Source: Prunus persica (Eukaryota > Streptophyta > Magnoliopsida > Rosales > Rosaceae). From it: 64,000 nucleotides of DNA. Shown in pieces: positions 23,744 to 35,460 of the stretch (within the stretch, counting starts at the first letter, position 1; every line of letters begins with the position of its first letter). Position numbers and translations under genes: made by a program. The notes beneath the pieces were generated by a model. That model had not been told where the DNA came from. It did not search any database and saw only the letters and a program-made list of their open reading frames with translations. The DNA is taken from assembly GCF_000346465.2 (NCBI RefSeq), contig NC_034012.1, forward strand, positions 21,921,169 to 21,985,168, written 5' to 3'.

Positions 23744-26203
23744 GTCTAAATGGCCTGAGTTTGGTAATGAGCCGAGAAACTTGAGATTGGCTCTTTCATC
23801 TGATGGATTCAATCCCCACAGTTCTCTAAGTAGCAGATATAGTTGTTGGCCGGTTATCTTAGTTACATATAATCTCCCTCCATGGCTGTGCATGAAACGA
23901 AAGTTCATGATGTTAACCTTATTGATTTCCGGTCCTAAACAACCCGGAAATGATATAGACGTCTACTTGGAGCCTTTGATTGATGATTTAAAATCTTTGT
24001 GGGATGGGATTAGAGGAGTGTATGATGCACATAATGGAGAATACTTTACACTCAGAGCTGCATTAATGTGGACAATTAATGATTTCCCCGCCTATGGAAA
24101 CTTATCTGGTTGTGTTGTTAAAGGATATAAAGCTTGTCCAATATGCGGCGATGATACACCTAGTCACAGGTTGAAAAATGGCCACAAAATTTGTTACATT
24201 GGGCATAGAAAATGGTTACCAATCAATCATCCATATAGGAGGCAACGTGCAGCTTTTAATGGGAAACCTGAATATGGCATACCTCCCGAGCCATTAACCG
24301 GAGAAGAAGTGCTGCATATGGTTGAAAATGGTGACAGAGTTTGTTGGAAGAAGAAATCAATATTCTTTGATCTCGAGTATTGGAAATACCTTCCTGTGAG
24401 GCATGCCCTAGATGTTATGCACATTGAGAAGAATGTTTGCGATAGTATCATTGGTACATTGCTGGAGATCCCTGGAAAAAATAAAGATGGGATTGCTGCT
24501 CGATTAGATTTATTGAACATGGGGGTCAAAACTGATTTGCAACCCGAGTATGGAGAAAGACGTACTCGTTTGCCTCCTGGGCCTTGGAATTTGTCAAGAG
24601 CAGAGAAGAGAGAGGTTTGCAATTCTTTCTATGGTATGAAGGTCCCTGAAGGTTATTCTTCAAATATTAAAAATCTTGTATCTTTACAAGATTCAAGACT
24701 TCTTGGCCTTAAATCACATGATTGTCATACCTTAATGCAACAATTGCTCCCTGTGGCAATTCGTTCTGTTTTGGAGAAGCCTGCAAGGTATGCAATAACT
24801 CGTTTGTGCTTCTTCTTCAATGCTATATGTGCAAAGACTGTTGATGTTTCCAAGCTAGATAAGTTGGAAGAAGATGTAGTAGTTACTCTGTGTTTGCTTG
24901 AGAAGTACTTTCCCCCTTCATTCTTTGATATCATGGTTCATCTAGTAGTACATCTTGTCAGAGAAGTTCGTCTATGTGGGCCAGTATATTTTAGGTGGAT
25001 GTATCCGTTTGAAAGATATATGAAAGTGCTGAAGGGGTATGTTCAGAATCGTACTCGTCCCGAAGGTTGCATTGCTGAGCGGTATATAGCTGAAGAAGCG
25101 GTAGAGTTTTGTACTCAGCATTTATCTGATGTTAGTACAGTTGGAGCGCCTTCAAGCCAAAAGATGGGAGTTTCAAAGCCATTATCAGGTTGCACAGTGA
25201 GCGTAGTTGATCAGGACCTGTTGAATCAAGCACATCTATATGTCTTGGAGAATACGGAGGAAGTCCTACCTTATATCGAGTACGTATGAGTTTTATTCTT
25301 TAAGTTTCCATTTTAAATTATTTCTTATGTTTATCTTATATATTTGGGACCGTAATGCTTGAATTTTTCGTGTCATGTAGGCAACATATGATCCACATCA
25401 AGACTGCTTATCCAAAATTTAGAAAGAGAACAAAGTGGCTGCAGGATAAGCACAATAGCACTTTCATTCAATGGCTACGCTTCAAGGTATATGTTGTTGA
25501 ATAACATATTTCTCTTTTAATTTTCTTCTTATTTCTATGTTAGATTGAATTAAGATATGATTAAAGTGAACTTGAGGAAGACAATCATGGCGTATCAGAA
25601 AATTTAAGGTGGCTAGCAGCTGGTCCAAACATGGCAGTGCCATTATATAGGAGCTATCTTATTAAAGGTATTAAATTCAATATCAAGGCACAAGATGATG
25701 TGCGGACAACTCAAAATAGTGGAGTTTATTTACTTGCACATACCATGCAAGTTGCTAGTGCCAAGGATAAAAACCCAATTCTCTCAAATATGGGTTTCTA
25801 TGGTGTCATTCAAGAAATTTGGGACCTTGACTACCAAAAGTTTACAATCCCAGTCTTTAGGTGTGATTGGATAGATAGTTCTGGTCTTGTAGTCGACGAA
25901 CTTGGATTTACCCTTGTAGATTTGAGTAAAATTGGACATAGGAATGACCAATTTGTTTTGGCTTCTCAAGTCAAACAAATATTTTTTGTTGACGACCCGA
26001 TGCATCGTGGTTGGTCGGTAGTGTTATCAATGCCTAATAGAGAATATAATGATGTTATTGGTGATGAAGTCTTAGGTGATGTGATAATTGAGTGTGAGCC
26101 ATTTACTAGAGGGATGCCAAATGTTGACACATTTGATGAACTGGTGGGTGAGTTAGGTGGTCAAAATATTCGAGATGGGTGTGAAGATATATGGATTGAA
26201 TGA
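23744..26203 (+). pseudogene. CACTA-A tnp2 transposase lacking its N-terminal half
   Basis: The open frame from about 23744 matches the Tnp2 transposase family from the middle of the catalytic region: EPRNLRLALSSDGFNPH, YNLPPWLCMKRKF, GPKQPGNDIDVYLEPLIDDL, ALMWTINDFPAYGNLSG, then HALDVMHIEKNVCDSIIGT. It passes into a DUF4218-type region (HDCHTLMQQLLPVAIR, FFDIMVHLVVHLVREV, GPVYFRWMYPFERY). GT-AG introns follow at 25280-25380 and about 25487-25567. The last exon is DUF4216-type (YRSYLIKGIKFNIK, QNSGVYLLAHT, FRCDWIDSSG, FVLASQVKQIFFVDD), ending at 26203. The join into the last exon is out by one base in my model. No ATG or Transposase-associated domain precedes it; compared with CACTA-B tnp2 the N-terminal few hundred residues are gone. 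The rest has no internal stop. Confidence 0.85.
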
Positions 26204-26269
26204 TGCTTATGTAATTGGCAGTGTATGACATTAATTTTGTAATATATTGTAATGTGATTTCTTCACTTT

Positions 26270-27800
26270 CTACGTTCAAATAAAACACGACGTTATTGTG
26301 AACCAGTTATTCAGCATATTTACCGACGTCTTAAAGCAACGTAACAATGAAGAACCACGATGCTATTGTGAAGCAATTATTCAGGATATCACGTCGGGGA
26401 AGGATTAAGAACCGCCATGTAATTCAAAATAACACGACTCCAATTCCATAATACCGACGTCTAAAAAACGAGATATATAATCTGAACGTTAAAAAATACG
26501 ACGTCATCATACATTTTCCACGTCGCAAGTTCTTTTATAAACGAAGAGGAACGAAATGAATTCCGACGGTAATTCATTATAACCGCCGTCTAATATCAAT
26601 TAAACGACGTTATTTGTAATACGGCTCTCATCATAATCAACGCCGTCTATATGTTCTGTAATACGGCTCTCATTTATTTGGAACCGACGTTGTTTAGAAG
26701 TTCAACGTCGTCTATATTAATAAGTGCGTCGTGAGTAATGAATACATATAAATACAACGTCGACTATATAAATGCCACCGACGTTGTTTCGCATTTCAAC
26801 GTCAACTATATAAATACATACGTCGTGAATAATGACACTGACAACTATTTCCACGTCATCTTTTTTAGAAAAATCGAAGTGGAAAATTTATTTCACGACG
26901 GTTGTTTGTAAATAAGAGACGTAGTAGATTTCAATAACGTCGTCTTCTCATGTATTTAAAGACGTCATATTTTTTCTTGTCGTGAAAATTATATTTAACG
27001 GCGTAGTGTTTTAATTGTCGTCGTTGTATGTCTATCTTGCGGCCTTGTTCTTTTAATATGTGTCATATTTTTCCTTTCTAACGACGGTGATTTGTTTGAG
27101 TTGGTCGTCTATTCTCATCCTCGACTATTTTTTAGAACTTTAGCAGACTAAACACGTCTGTTTTTATTTTGTTTCGACGTTGTTTTATTTAACAACGTCT
27201 AATATTTATCGTCGTTGTTTGTTTCTGAAAATAGGACGTATAAATTTTGTAATACGACTCTCATATATTTGTAATCGACGTTGTTTCGTTGTTCAACGTC
27301 TACTCTATAAATACATACGTCGTAAATAATGACACTGACAACTATTTCCACGTCATCTTTTATAGAAAAATCGAAGTGGAAAATTTATTTTACGACGGCT
27401 GTTTTTATATAGGCGACGTAGTAGGTATCAATAACGTCGTCTTCTAATGTATTTAAAGACGTCATATTTTTTATTGTCGTGAAAATGATATTTAACGGCG
27501 TCTTATTTTAATTTTTGTCGTTGTATGTCTATCTTGCGGCCTTGTTCTGTTAATATGTGTCATAATTTTCCTTTTTAACGACGGTTTTTTTAGAGAGTTG
27601 GTCGTCTATTCTCATCCTCGACTGCTTTTTTTAGATCTTTTTGCAGAACAAAGACGTCGTTTTGTATTTGTTGATGACGTTGTATATTTTAACAACGACG
27701 GTGATTTAGCGTCGTGGTTTATGAGGGAAAAGATGACGGTGGATTCCACGACCATTGAAAAACCGAATACACGACGGTGATTTACCGTCGTCTTTTTGCT
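26270..27800. repeat. Right subterminal motif array of CACTA-A with a 497-bp direct duplication
   Basis: Dense ACGACG/CGTCGT words in both orientations up to the right terminus. A block containing TGACACTGACAACTATTTCC recurs at 26833 and 27330 with long flanking similarity (both followed by AAAAATCGAAGTGG, GACGTCAT and TCTATCTTGCGGCC), so the period is 497 bp. The open frame at 27598-27780 is made of motif copies and is not a gene. Confidence 0.9.
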
Positions 27801-28851
27801 TTTTTGTAGTAGTGATAAGCTGTTTTATGCTGTTAACTATTTTATGTTGCATGTTGCCGAGTGAAATTTCCTTTAAAGCTTATATGAACAGATATTCTCG
27901 TTAATTATCAGATAAATGGCAGCAGAATTTTAAAGGTTACAGAAAGTTAATTATTCAACAGATTTTCTTCAGAAACTTTATATTTTCTTAAACCACCTGG
28001 TACCCGGATATTAAATGTTGCCTTCGGATTATATTTGTTGCCTTCGGTTTAGTCAGCATGCTTGACAGTTGCCCCACGAGTTCGTTGGTACTCGAACTCG
28101 TGTGGAGCGAGTAATGCGGATAAAGGTGGACTACGGTTCCCTGAATCCTGCGAGTTGCAGCTCGGACTGACCTCGTGTCACTGAGACCTGCGAGTATGTG
28201 TCACCCATGGTGATGCAAGGAATTGACGGATATAAGGATTTGACGGAAATAGGGTACACCTAGGTGATGATTTTCAACTGTTTTCAAATGTATAGTTATA
28301 TACATGCATTGATTTCAGAAATATAGAAAATAAGTTAGTTTGTATAACTGTTTTTACAGTGGGGTTAGTATGTTCATATATTATTTTCTAAGCTTTGTTT
28401 TGGGTCCACTCACCCTTATTGTTGTTTTGCGCCCCCAGGCAGTAGACGTGCACAGGAATCCACCACCGGGCCACTTCCCATCTTCCGCGCCTTTCTTCTG
28501 ATGTAGGATTTGTATTTTGTACAAAGATTCACTCTTTTGTAAATTCTTAGTAGTCGCTCTGATGTTTTGCCCTAAACTGAGCTTTGAACTCTTGGCATGT
28601 GTATATATATGTATGCTGGCAGTTGGTTGTATATATATATACTTGTTTTGACAGGTGTAAATGTTTTGGTATTGAGCCAGTTACAAGGGAAACTCTGCCG
28701 GTTTTTCGGTAGAAGTCAACCTTGTTATTTTATCATGTTTTGTATTGAAGGGCAAATAGGTCATTTATGCCCGACATTCGCCAGGTGTCGGACACGCACA
28801 GGGTTTGGTTCGGATTCCAAAGCGGAATTTGGATCGGGTCCTGTCATGATA

Positions 28852-31800
28852 TGCATGGTTTAATAGAAGAAGGTTGTCCACAAGATCCAAATGGAGACGC
28901 GCACAAGTTTTATAAATTGTTAGAAGAGGCAGAACAACCATTGTACGTTGGTTGTGAGTCATATTCTAATTTGTCTTTTGTTGTGAACTTGATGCATATC
29001 AAGGGTATCGGTACTATGAGCAATAAAGCATTTGGTATGTTGCTAACATTGTTGAAAAATGTATTTCCTTTTTGTGAGAAGTTACCTATAACCACCAACA
29101 GTGCAAAGAAAATTATTTCAGATTTAGGTCTTCATTATGATAAAATAGATGCATGCAATAATGATTGTATCATTTATTATAAGGAGCATGCAAATGCAAC
29201 GCAGTGTCCTACATGTAAGTTTTCGAGATCGAAGAGACAAGGAAAGGGTAGCAAAAAGAAAGGTAAAAAGGGTTCCATGGAAGGTGCTTAGATATTAATT
29301 TTTCACTCACACCAAGACTTCAAAGATTATTCATGTCATCCAAGACAGCTGTAGATATGAGGTGGCATTTTAAGGATCATGTAAAAGATGGAGTGTTGAG
29401 GCATCTAGCAGATGCTAAGGCTTGGAAATCGTTTAATCAAATTCATGAGTCATTTGGTATGGAACCTCGAAATGTAAGACTTGGTTTGGCAACATATGGA
29501 TTTAACCCTTTTGTGAACATGAATTTGCACTACAGTATTTGGCCGGTTCTCATATACCCATATAATCTTCCTCCGGGGATGTGCATGAAAGAGCCTTATG
29601 TTTTCATGACTTTACTTATTCCTGGACCTAAGGGTCCATGCCATGACATCGATGTATACATGAGGCCATTAATAGATGAATTGCAAATATTGTGGGAAAT
29701 TGGTGTTGAAACATATGATATATATGCAAAGCAGAATTTTCAGATGAGAGCTGCACTTTTTTGGACTATCAATGATTATCCAGCATATGCATACATGTCA
29801 AGTTGGAGTACGTCTGGCAAATTGGTAAGCCCATATTGTGCATCTGATACTTCGCATCGTTGGTTATCTCATGGGTATAAAACATGTTCTTTGGGTCATA
29901 GAAGTTTTTACCGTCTGACCACGTATGGCGTAATCAGCAAAGCCAATTTGATAATACAAGGGAAATAAGACTTGCACCCAAGAGGCCATCTGGTGATGAT
30001 GTGATAAATGAACTAAGTGAATTAAGAGAAATAACACATGGCAAGGATGGGAAAAAACATACATCACTTGGGTTTGGAAAAGATCATAATTGGAAAAAAC
30101 ATTCGATATTTTTCCAATTGCCTTACTGGAAAACACTTTTGGTACGTCACAATTTAGATGTCATGCACATTGAGAAAAATGTATTTGAGAATGTGATTGG
30201 CACAATGATGAGCATTGATGGTAAAACAAAAGATTCTTTAAATGCTCGTCTTGATCTTCAAGAAATAGGTATAAGACATAGGTATCATCCAGAAGAAGGA
30301 GATAATGGTAAGCTCTATTTTATCCCAGGCGATTATGCATTGTCAAATGATGATAACAAAGCTTTATGTAAATGGTTAATGGAGTTGAAAGTTCCAGATG
30401 AGTACTCTGGAAATTTATCTCAATGTATGAATGCTTCAGAGCGTAATATTTTTGGTAAGAAAACTCATGATTGTCATGTGTTTTTAGAGAGATTACTTCT
30501 GTTTGTGGAGCGAGATTTATTGCCCAAAGATGTAAGTGAGCCTTTAATTGAATTATCGTACTTTTTCAAGGAATTGTGTGCTGAAGTTTTAAGAGAAGAC
30601 TTGAATCTTCTTGACAATCAAATTGTCATAACTCTATGCAAGTTGGAAAAAATATTCCCTCCTGCCTTTTTTGACATCATGATTCACCTAACTTGCCACT
30701 TGGCATGGGAGGCAAAGGTGGCCGGTCCAATACAATTCAGGTGGATGTATCATATGGAAAGGTAATCTCAATGCTTAGATATTAATTTTATTCACGATTT
30801 GTTTAACTGCTGATGTATGATTCTCTAATTTCGGTATTTATGACGTAATTAGGTATTTGCATAAGCTAAAGACTTATGTTCGTAATAAGGCTCATCCAGA
30901 AGGGTCTATTGCCAAAGGTGTCTTGGGAGATGAGTGTTTAATATTTTGCTCTCGCTATTTGCATCGAGTTGAAACTAAGTTTAATAAAAGAGATAGAAAC
31001 GACAATGGAGGTCAACCACCATATGATACATCTCCGTTATCTATTTTCTCAACACCTGGTTGAGCATTTGGGAAAGGTGTACTTAGAGAGATGAGCATCG
31101 AACTTCATAAGGCTGCCACTCATTATGTCCTGCAAAATTGTGATGAAGCTTTGCCATTTGTCTAGTAAGAATTCTTAAACACTATAAATTCTAAGTGTCT
31201 TTAATATGTTACTATTTATTTAGATGTAATATGTCACCGTATTAATTTAAATATAATAATTTGTTATGTATACAAAGAACATAAGAACATTCTAATCCAG
31301 TCTAGTGTTGATAATGTGGAGGAGTCACATAGGCTTCAATTTTCAAACTGGATTTCTAAAAGGGTATGGATAATATTGTATTGGAAAAATTATTGACTGT
31401 CATAGATGTTTATTTAAAAATATTTTTTCCATTCTATGCAGGTCACATAACTATACAACGATGGTAAAGTTAGTAAGCAAATGCTTTCTTTGGCTCGAGT
31501 TCCTGAAAGGCGAGTAACTTATTATCCTGGTTATTATATTAGTGGTTTTAGATTTCATACATTGCAGCGTGATGAAAATAAAAAAACACAAAATAGTGGA
31601 GTTATGGTTAAGGGGGAGAATCAGATTGACGATGTGCCTTGGTATGGAACCTTAGTAGATATTGTTGAGCTCCGTTACACAGAAGGAAATAGAGTTGTAT
31701 TGTTCAATTGTGATTGGTATGACACGGCACGAAAAGGAACAGGTTACAAGATAGATCGTTATGGAATAATCATTGTTAATACAACACGCAAGCTAAATAC

Positions 31801-32011
31801 TCAAGAGCCATTCGTACTAGCAAGCCAAGCAACCCAAGTTTTTTATGTGAAGGGGGTTAAAAATAAAATTTGGAGTTTTGTAGTGGAAACAAATCCAAGA
31901 AATGCTTATGAGATGACTAATGATGAGATTGAGCCATACCAAGAAGCAGAGACTCAAATTCAAAGCATGCATGCCATCCAAAATGATGTTGAAGACAATG
32001 AAATTGAATGA
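28852..32011 (+). pseudogene. CACTA-B tnp2, main part (Tnp2, DUF4218, DUF4216)
   Basis: Continuation of the gene that begins at 13973. Tnp2 region: KFYKLLEEAEQPLYVGC, LCKL-type helices, CPTCKFSRSKRQGKG, then after frameshifts near 29275-29310 TPRLQRLFMSSKTAVDMRWH, EPRNVRLGLATYGFNPF, NLPPGMCMKEPYVFMTLLIP, ALFWTINDYPAYAY. A further shift near 29905 leads to NLDVMHIEKNVFENVIGT, CHVFLERLLLF, AFFDIMIHLTCHLAWEA and QFRWMYHMER. An intron 30762-30852 precedes YLHKLKTYVRNKAHPEGS. Two more introns lead to the DUF4216 exon (YYISGFRFHT, QNSGVMVKGE, FNCDWYDTARKG, PFVLASQATQVFYV), stop at 32009-32011. It contains several frameshifts and stops. This is the catalytic transposase of CACTA-B and the fuller comparison for CACTA-A. 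Confidence 0.85.
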
Positions 32012-32149
32012 AGAAGGGATGTGTTCAACTTACAACTATGGGATGAGTTGTCATGTAATTGTGATTGTCTATTTTTTTGTAATCATCAATTTTTTTTGGA
32101 TTGGCTATTTTTAGTTATTGATTTTGGAGAGTGATTGGTTATTATCAAT

Positions 32150-32560
32150 CAATTTTTTTTTTTAATACTTATTCTAATGGGAAATTGACATTCAAACGTT
32201 TTTCTGAGAGGACATATTTCTCCTCGAAAATAGTCAAACAATTCAGACGAAAGGAGAACCCCTCGGAAATATTCAAGCAATTCCGACAGAATAAGAAGCC
32301 CCTCGGAAATCGTCAAACAGTTCCAACGGAATGAGAAAGCCCTCGGAAATAATCATCATATTTCAGTCAAACGTACTTTTGGTCGTTACATTTCCGATGA
32401 CAATCGAGACTTTTTCCAAGGGTATTTCCTTTGTCGGAAATAAATTTCAGGCCCGTGGCATATTTCGAACGGACAACATTTTTTGGTCGAAAAAAACACT
32501 TTTACTGAGGGAATTTCAAGGCCCTCGAAAAATATTGGTCGGTAATGACCCTTTTTTTTG
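32150..32560. repeat. Right subterminal repeat array of CACTA-B
   Basis: Repeated CCTCGGAAAT / TCGGAAAT / TTCCGA words (for example near 32273, 32303, 32340, 32392, 32433, 32538), the same motif class as at the left end. Confidence 0.75.
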
Positions 32561-32565
32561 TAGTG

Positions 32566-34470
32566 GGAATCCGCCTAAACCTAAACTAACATTTTCAGAT
32601 GTAGAATTTGAAATAAATATGATAAAATCTTTTGAAATCAAACACGAAAAGATCGAAAGAAATTATCTGAGTATTGAAAATGTTGATAAAAGAATTTGGT
32701 TTGAAACAGCCTTTCAGAAGCATAGGCAAGACCATCTCTAGAAAGCTCACACTGCTTTCATGAAAGAAAAGAAAATCAGCTGTTTTTTCTTTGCGTGGTT
32801 AGATTGGTGTGCTAAGAGATATAAAATTCGTGAATATAGGAGTCATATAGAAATGATAGGAAGCCCGTTCTCGACTTATACTTCCAAAGATGGGAAGTCA
32901 GCCAAAGCGATACATCCACCCGAAATGGTGATTAAACGGAAGGATGTGATAGCGGCTCCCTACAAAGAAACCACTTTCCTTGAAGATAGTGCCAATAGTT
33001 TTCACACAGCTAGTAAAGAAGATATAGGCGTAGTCATTCGGTAGAATAACTACACCAACTTGTTTCTGCAGTCTCTAGGAAAGCAAGTTACCAGGATCGA
33101 AACATTTCCCCGAAGGAACAGAAATCCGAACCACGTCCCTTAGAAACCAAAAAGAATAAGGAAATGAGTCAAGCGTTCTTTAAAACACCTCCTGCCTTAG
33201 ATAATAAAAACTTTAAGATGGGAAGAACATTGTCTGAAGACGAAAATTTTGTTGACGTCCTGGCAAAGAAATTGTTAGGATTGAATCTGTCAGATAAAGG
33301 AAAGGGTCCTCAAGTGTCGGTTATCACCGAAGGGGAAATAGATAACCTTGAAACAATATTTAAAGAAGAACAACCTGAAATTAGTAGGTTAACAAATGAG
33401 AAGAGATTTACTCAAACTGCTAAGACTAAAAACTACTACCCTAGACCCACGCTAGTAGATTTACAGTTTGTGGAAGATGGAATGTGGAATTCCGCTCAGT
33501 ATGATAGAAGCTCCATAGTTGAATGGAATATTAATGGTTTGACAGAATATCAGATCATTAATACAATGAAACATATGATGATGTACGCTACAGCCTCTAA
33601 GATAAAAGGAAATGGAGATAGGAGGGTGGCTGAAGCTATCATCGCAGGCTTTTTTGGTCAATTAAAAGGATAGTGGGTTTTCCACCTAAGCGACTCAGCA
33701 ATGACTAAAATCTTAAACGCTCAAGTGGCGATTGGCTAGTAGAGTGTACATGACCCAGCAACTGGAGTAATCAAAAGTGAAAAAGTTTACCAGGAAGATG
33801 CGGTAAATTCACTAATTTATACAATCACTTTATATTTTGTAGGAACTATAGAATTGCAGCACGAGAGATCTAGAGAATTCTTAATGAACCTTAAGTGTCC
33901 TACCTTGTCCCATTGTAGATGGTATAAGGATGTGTTCTACTCTAAGGTATTTACGAGACAAAACTGTGATGCTAATTTTTGGAAAGAGAAATTTCTTTCG
34001 GGATTACCAATTCTATAAATTGAAAAGGTTAGGAATAGAATTAAAGATAAAAATGGTGGTGTCATTCCTTATGGGTCATTTACCTATGGGGGATTATCCT
34101 CTGAAATTTGCGCAGAAGGATTAGCCCTTTGCAAAGACATGAAATTAAAGAAACAGCTTGATAAGTAGAAGACCCTGGGAAGAAAATAATTAGGAGACTT
34201 TTGTGAACAATTTGGTTTTGAACCAGTAAAATCATATTCACATAAACCACATAAAAAGGGAAAGAAATTTGGGGGGCATAAGACTAAGAAATATAAGAAA
34301 TACGAATCTAAGTCTGAGCCTAAGAAACCGTATAGAACCTTTACGAAAAAGAAATACGCAGGAGAAACTAGTAAAAAGACTTGTAAAGGAAAGAAAAGTG
34401 TGGTCCCAACATGCTATAAGTGTGAAAAGTTGGACACTATAAATTTGAATATAAAATGAAAGATAAAATC
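32566..34470 (+). pseudogene. EPRV-1 coat-protein region with zinc-knuckle remnant
   Basis: Readable blocks at 32580-32740, 32760-33044 and 33164-33673 form one decayed reading path broken by stops and shifts. The last block ends with a coat-like stretch (YQIINTMKHMMMYATASKIK, then AIIAGFFGQLKG). A Lys-rich basic tract follows (about 34240-34390). Then comes a C-x2-C-x4-H zinc-knuckle remnant (CYKCEK, then after a shift GHYKFEYKM) whose last Cys is Tyr. The order linker, coat, knuckle, protease, RT is that of Caulimoviridae polyproteins. The presence of a downstream ORF2 suggests the florendovirus group. Endogenous relic, not functional. Confidence 0.65.
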
Positions 34471-35460
34471 AGTAACTTAGGCATTAGTGAAGAACTTAAG
34501 CAACAACTTTGCCAAATAATGCTTAATTCCTGGGGTTCTGAGCAAGATAGTGATTACGAACTAGCTCAGCTCGAAAATGAAGAATGATTTGAATAAGATA
34601 CTGAAACTAGCTCAGATAGCAAAGACGAGTGCGCATGTCAATTCAATGATCGTAGAATATGTGTCTTAACAAAAGAAGAAAGTCTGATAATAGACTTAAT
34701 TGACAAGATAGAAGATCCAGAGAAAAAGAGAGAAGCGTTATAAAGTTATATCTGACTAGCTAAAGCAGGACCAAGTAACTCGCAACCATCCATAACTAAT
34801 GTGAGACAACCAGTTGAAAACTATAGCTTTAAAACTATAGTAAACAAGATGAATGATTAAATTCATAAGAAAGAACCTACTCTCAACGACCTTCAGTGCA
34901 AAGTTCATGACGTGAATGAAGAACTTAGGGAGTTGAAAAATAGGGTTAGAGTTCTAAAACTCTATCATCCTTTTTCATAAAAAGATAGAAGAAAAATATG
35001 AGCAATTTGAGTATGAAAATCTAATGGGAGAATTTCAAGAGAAAATAGAGCCTTTGAGAAGAGAAGCCCTACAAGAAGAGCAGGTTAGTACCATGAAATT
35101 CGTTAATAGCATAGATAGAGTGATAGCACAGAAATGGTATGCGATGATAACTATTGTGATTAATAAAACCTATAAGTTTACAGTTGAAGGGCTGATAGAC
35201 ACATGAGCCGATCTTAACTGTATAAATGAAGGAGTGGGCCCAGGTTCTACATATAGCCGTTAGTAGCCAGAAAATGGGAATTCAATTTAAATTATCTAAC
35301 GCTGTTGTGCTTAGTCAGGGTATTTGTTTTGAAACCCCTTTTGTTCTAGTGAAAGGTTTAAACCAGTTTCTAATATTTGGAACACCATTCATTAATATAC
35401 TTTATCCTTGCTTTGTTTTTGAAGAATGAATTAGAACAGAGGTAGAAGGTCAACCTATAA
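34471..35460 (+). pseudogene. EPRV-1 linker and aspartic protease remnant
   Basis: After a decayed acidic/coiled-coil linker (about 34480-35090), the frame 35024-35206 leads into the retropepsin-like active-site region. There the Asp-Thr of the catalytic motif is followed by a TGA stop (about 35185-35205), so the active site is broken. A later block, 35226-35429 (SNAVVLSQGICFETPFVLVK, LIFGTPFI), matches the second half of the same fold. It parallels the protease of EPRV-2 at 43493-43101. Confidence 0.6.

Larger units (their letters stand above)
15800..27814 (+). mobile_element. CACTA-A: 12-kb CACTA transposon with subterminal motifs throughout
   Basis: Left end CACTACTACAAAAAGTG at 15800; right end CTTTTTTGTAGTAGTG at 27814, forming inverted termini. 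The 3-bp target duplication is ATA (15797-15799 and 27815-27817). It is inserted in a family-L LTR. Plus-strand content: a seven-exon gene joining a Transposase_24-type region to a Ulp1-type protease (18950-22870), then a tnp2 gene lacking its N-terminal half (23744-26203). Short CGTCGT/ACGACG motifs fill the ends, the long introns and the spacers. It is the youngest nested layer and its genes are better preserved than those of CACTA-B. The truncated Tnp2 suggests it depends on another source of transposase. Confidence 0.95.
14286..28846 (+). mobile_element. Family-L solo LTR in tnp2 of CACTA-B, itself split by CACTA-A
   Basis: It starts TGTAATGACCC at 14286 and ends GGATCGGGTCCTGTCA at 28846, with a perfect 5-bp duplication TGATA (14281-14285 and 28847-28851). 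The two LTR pieces, 14286-15799 and 27815-28846, sum to about 2.5 kb. They match the other family-L copies end to end. Between them lies CACTA-A. No coding region belongs to the LTR. Confidence 0.92.
8155..32565 (+). mobile_element. CACTA-B: CACTA (En/Spm) transposon with nested insertions
   Basis: The left terminus is CACTACAAAACCGAAG at 8155. The right terminus ends CTTTTTTTTGTAGTG at 32565. They form an inverted repeat (CACTACAAAA / TTTTGTAGTG). A 3-bp target duplication GGA flanks it (8152-8154 and 32566-32568). Subterminal arrays of TCGGAAA/TTTCCGAC-type motifs lie inside both ends. It carries a minus-strand tnpA-like gene and a plus-strand tnp2 gene in divergent arrangement. Removing the two nested LTRs leaves an element of roughly 7 kb. 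Both genes are damaged, so it is not autonomous now. It sits in EPRV-1, whose two halves match across it. Confidence 0.93.

Noticed and set aside
27598..27780. 60-codon plus-strand gene
   Set aside because: Composed of subterminal motif copies at the right end of CACTA-A.
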